Source of the DNA: an uncultured Haloferula sp.
GTDB lineage: Bacteria; Verrucomicrobiota; Verrucomicrobiae; Verrucomicrobiales; Akkermansiaceae
Length of the DNA stretch: 38,550 nt
Direction: 5' to 3'
Assembly: GCA_946885645.1 (NCBI GenBank)
Contig: CAMPGU010000006.1
Coordinates: 1-38,550, forward strand
Shown: positions 34,285 through 38,550 of the stretch, one piece after another
Position numbering within the stretch: position 1 is the stretch's first letter
Layout of the letters: every line of letters starts with the position of its first letter
The notes under the pieces: model-generated
Seen by the model: only the letters and a program-made list of their open reading frames with translations
What the model was told of the DNA's origin: nothing
Databases searched by the model: none
Position numbers and translations under genes: made by a program

Positions 34285-35199
34285 ATGGATAAACGACACC
34301 ACAAGCAAGTCACGGGATGCGTCACAGCTTTCCTTACAGCCGGATTGCTGGCTCTACCGACGGTTCAAGCCGCAACAATCACCCAGACCGCGAACGACGG
34401 CGGGGTCGGATGGAATAGTGCCACACTCTGGGGCGGTTCGGCACCCACCGCCGGAAATGACTATGTGACCGCCGCTGGATTGGTCGCTAGTTCCGCCACC
34501 GCGCTGGGCGCTTCTTCCAATGTCACAGGTCGGGTCCGTTTGATTTCGAGTCAGACCACCTTCGGCGGGGATTCCATCACTGTCTCGGCAGGTACGGAGA
34601 TCCTAGGCAAGGACGCGGGGACCTACACCGCGAACCTCATCCTCAATGGCGGCATTCTCCGCTGGTCTCCAAATGCGGGCGCGAACGCGACCATGGCCGG
34701 CACGATCCATGTCGCCGCGGATTCAGTGCTCGGCTCGGTTCAATCCAACGCCAGCATCTTCACGATCTCATCCACGATTACCGGGAGCAACACGCTGCGC
34801 CTGGCAACCGGGACCGGGACCAATCAAACCATCACGTTCGACGACGGCGCCGGACTCTCCTTGAACGGGTTCGATGGCGCATTGGACATCGGTGGCGGCG
34901 GCACCCGGGCTATCGTGGACTTCAACCAAGCTTACAACATGGGCCTGGCCGGCATCACGATGGGCAACTACCTGACGGCAGACATCCTCAACCTCGATGC
35001 GAGCATCACCGTCGAGAGCTTCAGTTTCGGTGGCAATTCCCTCGCCGCAGGAATCTATTCCACCACGGACCTCAACGGATCGTTCGGCACCGGTTCCCAA
35101 TTCACGGGAACTGGCAGCCTGATTGTGATTCCGGAGCCCTCGGCCGCGCTGCTTGGAAGTCTCGGCCTGCTTGCTCTGCTGCGCCGTCGGCGCGCCTGA
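34285..35199 (+). CDS. PEP-CTERM beta-solenoid surface protein
   Basis: 304 residues from ATG 34285. Signal peptide MDKRHHKQVTGCVTAFLTAGLLALPTVQA is followed by Gly/Thr/Ser/Asn-rich beta-solenoid repeats of the autotransporter-associated type. The last residues VIPEPSAALLGSLGLLALLRRRRA are a PEP-CTERM sorting tag: PEP motif, hydrophobic helix, arginine tail, read by an exosortase and not present in this window. The solenoid aligns by eye with the divergent SGNH protein: WNSATLWGGSAPTAGNDYVT versus WNDAIWGSGPATAPTDGNGY, and GSFGTGSQFTGTGSLIVI versus ALFGNGSQFLENGGSLTVI. Role unknown, probably surface display. A strong terminator follows at 35223. Confidence 0.9.
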   Translation: MDKRHHKQVTGCVTAFLTAGLLALPTVQAATITQTANDGGVGWNSATLWGGSAPTAGNDYVTAAGLVASSATALGASSNVTGRVRLISSQTTFGGDSITVSAGTEILGKDAGTYTANLILNGGILRWSPNAGANATMAGTIHVAADSVLGSVQSNASIFTISSTITGSNTLRLATGTGTNQTITFDDGAGLSLNGFDGALDIGGGGTRAIVDFNQAYNMGLAGITMGNYLTADILNLDASITVESFSFGGNSLAAGIYSTTDLNGSFGTGSQFTGTGSLIVIPEPSAALLGSLGLLALLRRRRA

Positions 35200-35222
35200 C
35201 AAGCACGTGGCCTCAGCATCTC

Positions 35223-35261
35223 CGGCATCCGGTGGAAATGCCCTCCGGATGCCGATTTTTT
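35223..35261 (+). terminator. Rho-independent terminator after the PEP-CTERM gene
   Basis: CGGCATCCGG (35223-35232) pairs perfectly with CCGGATGCCG (35245-35254), then A and TTTTTT (35256-35261). It lies 23 bases after the stop of the plus-strand PEP-CTERM gene. Confidence 0.88.
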
Positions 35262-35288
35262 GGCTCTCCGTCAGATTTGCTTGAGTGA

Positions 35289-35466
35289 TTAAGCCCAATA
35301 GACCACGGGATCGATACGCCCGCCGCGGCCAGCACCGGCATAGGCAGGCCGGCAAACCTCCCGCACGCCGGCGGTAAAGCCAATGGCTTCCAGCGTCTCG
35401 TCGAGCTTGCGGTAGAACGCGCTGGCGGTAGCCTTCGGCAGCTTGCGGGTCTCGATCCAGAATTCC
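35289..35466 (-). pseudogene. IS1182-like transposase, N-terminal fragment
   Basis: Minus strand reads ATASAFYRKLDETLEAIGF, then VREVCRPAYAGAGRGGRIDPVVYWA and stops at 35289. This matches the N-terminal block of IS1182/ISNCY-type transposases (FY.KL...L...GF...V...C.P.YA...GRP.I.P.VYF). Only about 60 of some 450 residues remain here. It is piece one of a three-piece scrambled relic. Confidence 0.7.
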
Positions 35467-35539
35467 GGCTGGGATTCGTTGTTGGCGTCGCGGGCGCTCG
35501 AACATGCTCGGCGGAATCCGAGCAAATCCAAGCACGCCG

Positions 35540-35700
35540 CGCCTAGCCACGGCCACGCCACGCAGCAGGTGCTGCTGCTGGAAGAACAGATCGCGCAACT
35601 GCTGGCCAAGGCCGAGGTCGCCGACAGCACCCCGCTGCAAAACGGCCTGAGCATTCCGGATGAAATCCAGCGCCGCGAAGCCCGGCTGGAAGTGGGCTGA
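35540..35700 (+). pseudogene. IS1182-like transposase, middle fragment in inverted orientation
   Basis: Plus strand reads QQVLLLEEQIAQLLAKAEVA followed by STPLQNGLSIPDEIQRREARLE, then a stop at 35698-35700. It matches the central coiled part of the same transposase family (…LLAKAE..DSTPL.DGL.IP.EI.RRE.RL), but on the strand opposite to the pieces on either side. An inversion junction must lie near 35700. Confidence 0.7.
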
Positions 35701-35702
35701 CC

Positions 35703-36030
35703 GATGCCAGCGCCGGCAGGAGCTGTTCCTTGTCTTTGGGCGCGTTGCCGACATGGCCGCCGGCAATGAGCCGGCTCGCAACATCGACGGCGGCCTGCGC
35801 GTTGTAGCATTGCTCGAAGCCGCCGCGGGTCTTCATGATCCGGCTTTCCGGATCGGTGAGGTTGACCTGGTCGGCGGCTGATGGTCCTGCCGCGGGCGGC
35901 ACCGGCGGCGGGCCGGACTGCTTGCGCCCGGTCTTGCGCTGCTTTTCTTCCCGGGCGGCGAGCCTCTCCTCGTGCTCTTTCTTTTCAAGGAGGTGGCGAG
36001 CGAGCCCTATGGCGTGACTCCGATGTTTCG
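35703..36030 (-). pseudogene. IS1182-like transposase, central-to-C-terminal fragment
   Basis: Minus strand reads HLLEKKEHEERLAAREEKQ, a proline-rich linker, then QVNLTDPESRIMKTRGGFEQ and CYNAQAAVDVASRLIAGGHV, KDKEQLLPALAS. This is the DPESRxM/YNAQ.AVD region with DDE-type active site context of IS1182-type transposases. The 5' side runs into unrelated sequence and the 3' side meets the inverted piece at 35700. Confidence 0.75.
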
Positions 36031-36119
36031 GAGGTGGCGGTACAGATTCGTCGTTGGCCGCGCCGGTCCAACTCACCATGCTTCTGTGGGCGTTGAAAAT
36101 CATGTCAGCGCGCCGCGGC

Positions 36120-37079
36120 TCACTCAGCCGCACGTTGGCCTCGTTGGGCCAAACTCGCCATCGCGTCTCGCCGCAGAGATCCTTCGGGAAACGACTTAAC
36201 CCAAGCGGTGGCTTGGACGGGTTCGTTCTGAGTCCAACGCTGCACGATGCCGACCAGGGCATCGGTCTGCAGCCGTCCGGGTGCCAGTTCGTTTACAACA
36301 AAAGTGGCCGCCGCGATCGGATCGTGAGCGCCCCACGCCAAGGCCACGCCGGACAGGACCTGTTCGCGCAGGGTCGTGGCTTCGATCTTCCGCGCCCATT
36401 CCGCAGCGCCTTCTGCGTCCTTTGATGCCCATTCCATGGCTGCCCGCCGAATCAATTCATCGCTCGATCCGCTCGCGGGCAGATCCGCGGCGATCTGCAG
36501 CGCCTGAAGCGGATCGCTGCGCACCGCCTCGTGCGCGATCGCTAGAAGCTGGCTGTCGCGCTCCAGTTCGTCGGGCAGCGATCGCGCCCAGTTCTCAGCC
36601 TGGTTCAAATGCTCATTGGACCAGGCGATCGCGGCTTGTTTCAGCGCCTCCGTCCGCCACTTGCCTTCAGGCAACGAATCCGCCCAACCGGCTGCTGCTG
36701 CGGCATCGTCTTCCGCCCACCGGTGCAACAACCGCATACCCAATTCGTTTGTCAAAGGGTCGTCCTCGAGGTGGTGAAGTTCGTCCAAAGCGGCGGGGAT
36801 TCGCGTCAGCCCAAAGCTCTCAACGACGTTCGCGATCCCTTGTTCACGTCGCATCGGATCGGTTTCCTTTCGGATGGCCTCGAGACGCGGGATGGTGGCA
36901 TGAGACGAATCAGGACGGAGCCGCTCTGAGACTGGTTTCCTAACCGAAGTCCCATGGGGCTGCCGGTCCGGCAGGAACGCCGCGGTGCCAGCGACCGCGA
37001 TGAACAGACAGGCGATCGCCGCTGGCCTGCGGAAGTTCCGCAGACCAGTGGCATGGTTTCCCCCGGACAATCTTTCCAT
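36120..37079 (-). CDS. Exported or membrane-anchored repeat protein, function unknown
   Basis: 319 residues. The N-terminus has a hydrophobic segment (RRPAAIACLFIAVAGTAAFL) as signal anchor. From about 60 on there are some six degenerate 30-35-residue helical repeats built on W-A-x-S-L-P, R-x-x-A-L and A-W: AAGWADSLPEGKWRTEAL, AENWARSLPDELERDSQL, AAEWARKIEATTLREQVL, ATAWVKSFPEGSLRRDAM. TPR- or HEAT-like solenoid is the likely fold. Such proteins are common in Verrucomicrobia and Planctomycetes. It starts 3 bases after the stop of the FN3 protein gene on the same strand, so the two should be co-transcribed. The IS1182 relic follows 90 bases after its end. No function is known. Confidence 0.75.
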   Translation of the reverse strand: MERLSGGNHATGLRNFRRPAAIACLFIAVAGTAAFLPDRQPHGTSVRKPVSERLRPDSSHATIPRLEAIRKETDPMRREQGIANVVESFGLTRIPAALDELHHLEDDPLTNELGMRLLHRWAEDDAAAAAGWADSLPEGKWRTEALKQAAIAWSNEHLNQAENWARSLPDELERDSQLLAIAHEAVRSDPLQALQIAADLPASGSSDELIRRAAMEWASKDAEGAAEWARKIEATTLREQVLSGVALAWGAHDPIAAATFVVNELAPGRLQTDALVGIVQRWTQNEPVQATAWVKSFPEGSLRRDAMASLAQRGQRAAE

Positions 37080-37082
37080 GAT

Positions 37083-38550
37083 TTACGGCGTGACCGTCAC
37101 GTTCTCCAAGGTGGTGGTGCAGACCGTCCCGTCATTGTGGCTGGTCACGGCCAGGCCGATGGAAACGTTCGCGCTCATCAAAATCGTCTGCGACCCGATC
37201 GTGGTCCAACTCGAACCATCGGCGGAGCGATAGGCGGTGAACGTACTTCCGCTGCGGACCATGCGGACCCAATAGGGCGCTGTCAGACCTGGGTGGGTGG
37301 TGTGCGACGTGCTGCCGCCGGTGCTGGTACGCCGCTGGAAGGAAATGCCCTGCCCCGGCGTCACCACGACCAACGCATGGCGCGAGTTCGCGCTGAGGCT
37401 CTCGCGAATCATCACGCCGGCTTTGGCCCACGTATTGGTATTCCCGACCGAGGTCACCCGCGCCACCATCTCGCAGTCGCCGCTGGCCGTCTGATAGACA
37501 TAGCGAAACTCGTCCGCGCTGCCCCAGATGTCCGCTCCCGAGCCGGCGACCGTGAAAGTGCCCGTGCGGTAAGCAGCGCTGCCGACGGCCGCGACCGCTC
37601 CGATGTCGGCGCTTTGCCAAGGACTGGGCAACAGCGGCGTCACGGTGATTTCGTCGATATTGGCAAGATCCTGCCCGGAGGATTCGATCCGGATGGTGTT
37701 GGTCGTGCCGCTGTTGAGTTGGATCGTGACTTCCTTCACCGCCCAATCGGCCCATGAGGCGGTGGGATCGAAGGTGATCGCCTGCGAAACCCCGTTGACG
37801 ATCAGGACGCCGGTCCGGGAGCTCGCCGCACCCAAGGCATAGCGGATGCTCAGGATGGCATCGCCGCCGGAGGCTCCGTCGATCTGGGTGAACTGCAGAT
37901 AACCTCCACTGGCCGGGAAGTTGATGTATCCCGTTCCATTGAAACCGCCGCTGCTGCTCTCGACGGCGGCCCCGCCGCCGTACGAACCCTGCTCGGCCTG
38001 CATCTGGGAAGCCTGCGATTCCTCCGGCGTGGCCGAGACCTCGGAACTGGTGGAGGATTCGTTTGAAGAGGTATCCATCGCCGTCACCATGTAGTAGCAG
38101 GTGACACCGTTGGCTGCGGTGTTGTCCGTGTAGGCGCTGGCGGAAACTCCAGAGGCGAGGACGCTGTAACCGCTGCCGCTGGTGGTGGAGCGGTAAACGG
38201 TGTAGCTGGCGAGATCCGTTTCCGCGTTGTCGTTCCAATCCAGCGCGACGCTACCATCTCCGGCTGCGGCGGAAAGACCGTTTGGGGCTCCCGGGGCCGT
38301 GGTGTCGGCCAGGGAACTTTGCGCCGGTCCGTTGCCGCTCGGCGCGGTCATGCTGTCCAACTGAATGACAAATTTATCCAGGCGAGCACCGTTCTCGCGG
38401 TACGAGATTTCCAGGACATGGTCGCCGGCGCTGAGTCCGTCGAGCTGGAACGTGTCCGTCGAGAACCACCCGCCATAACGGCCGTTCTCCAACCTCCAGC
38501 CACCGCCATCGATGCGCCAGAAGAACGAATCGTCGGCAGCGTTGTTCGAC
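37083..38550 (-). CDS. Secreted FN3 / carbohydrate-binding protein, 5' end outside window
   Basis: Open to the right edge, about 488 residues visible; the true start is outside. From N- to C-terminus: a beta-sandwich with SFFWRIDGGGW and GDHVLEISYRENGARLDKF (like the end of a heparinase/CBM region), a fibronectin type III domain (about 85-175 of the visible part: TAPGAPNGLSAAAGDGSVAL, DWNDNAETDLASYTVYRST), a CBM6/35-like domain with EAEQGSYGGGAAVESS-type opening read as MQAEQGSYGGGAAVESSSGG and the closing INLDEI-like NIDEITVTP, then a concanavalin-like (DUF1349-type) domain: IGAVAAVGSAAYRTGTF, VARVTSVGNTNTWAKAGVMIRESL. Probably a large cell-surface or secreted polysaccharide-binding enzyme whose catalytic part lies to the right. 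Confidence 0.85.
   Translation of the reverse strand, partial: SNNAADDSFFWRIDGGGWRLENGRYGGWFSTDTFQLDGLSAGDHVLEISYRENGARLDKFVIQLDSMTAPSGNGPAQSSLADTTAPGAPNGLSAAAGDGSVALDWNDNAETDLASYTVYRSTTSGSGYSVLASGVSASAYTDNTAANGVTCYYMVTAMDTSSNESSTSSEVSATPEESQASQMQAEQGSYGGGAAVESSSGGFNGTGYINFPASGGYLQFTQIDGASGGDAILSIRYALGAASSRTGVLIVNGVSQAITFDPTASWADWAVKEVTIQLNSGTTNTIRIESSGQDLANIDEITVTPLLPSPWQSADIGAVAAVGSAAYRTGTFTVAGSGADIWGSADEFRYVYQTASGDCEMVARVTSVGNTNTWAKAGVMIRESLSANSRHALVVVTPGQGISFQRRTSTGGSTSHTTHPGLTAPYWVRMVRSGSTFTAYRSADGSSWTTIGSQTILMSANVSIGLAVTSHNDGTVCTTTLENVTVTP

Noticed and set aside
1..38550. CRISPR array
   Set aside because: No regularly spaced direct repeats of 25-40 bases seen anywhere in the window.

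Overview
The window looks like a chromosomal piece of a GC-rich member of the Verrucomicrobiota (Luteolibacter/Verrucomicrobiales type). The clues are a PEP-CTERM surface protein ending in a short arginine tail, large secreted beta-solenoid and FN3 proteins, a CbiX plus DR2241 pair, and a polyphosphate gene cluster with both PPK1 and PPK2. This is a judgement from gene content only.

Left part (1-8007): housekeeping. It holds a truncated esterase at the left edge, ppk1 and a Ppx/GppA-type exopolyphosphatase on the minus strand, a divergent PPK2 and a small lipoprotein on the plus strand, then a CbiX-type chelatase overlapping a DR2241-family gene, a lipoate-protein ligase homologue and a tRNA-Pro(UGG).

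Middle part (8008-24201): a seven-gene, single-direction defence cassette. Gene order and motifs match the single-strand DNA phosphorothioation systems: sspB (DUF4007), sspC (large P-loop ATPase), sspD (PP-loop ATP pyrophosphatase), sspF (P-loop NTPase), sspG, sspH (1875-residue FtsK/HerA-type translocase) and sspA (cysteine desulfurase). SspA should supply sulfur, SspBCD should place it in the DNA backbone, and SspFGH should attack DNA lacking the mark. Junctions overlap by 4 bases or are separated by 2 or 34 bases, so the genes are probably one transcript. SspH carries a D-x20-E-x-K motif ahead of its motor domain, a candidate nuclease site. The cassette sits just downstream of the tRNA gene and ends against broken genes (an Hsp70-like and an RND efflux fragment), as expected for a transferred island.

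Right part (24202-38550): remains of a metal-resistance operon (RND permease 3' end, small membrane protein, YHS/TRASH-like cysteine protein, small lipoprotein), then a minus-strand group of secreted carbohydrate-active enzymes (alpha/beta hydrolase, double esterase, GH43-like enzyme, beta-solenoid/SGNH esterase). The SGNH gene is head to head with a paralogous PEP-CTERM gene across an imperfect inverted repeat, which suggests an inverted duplication. A likely group II intron 3' end lies at 31.8 kb. A scrambled IS1182-like transposase relic lies at 35.3-36.0 kb. The window ends with a repeat-rich exported protein and a truncated FN3/carbohydrate-binding protein.
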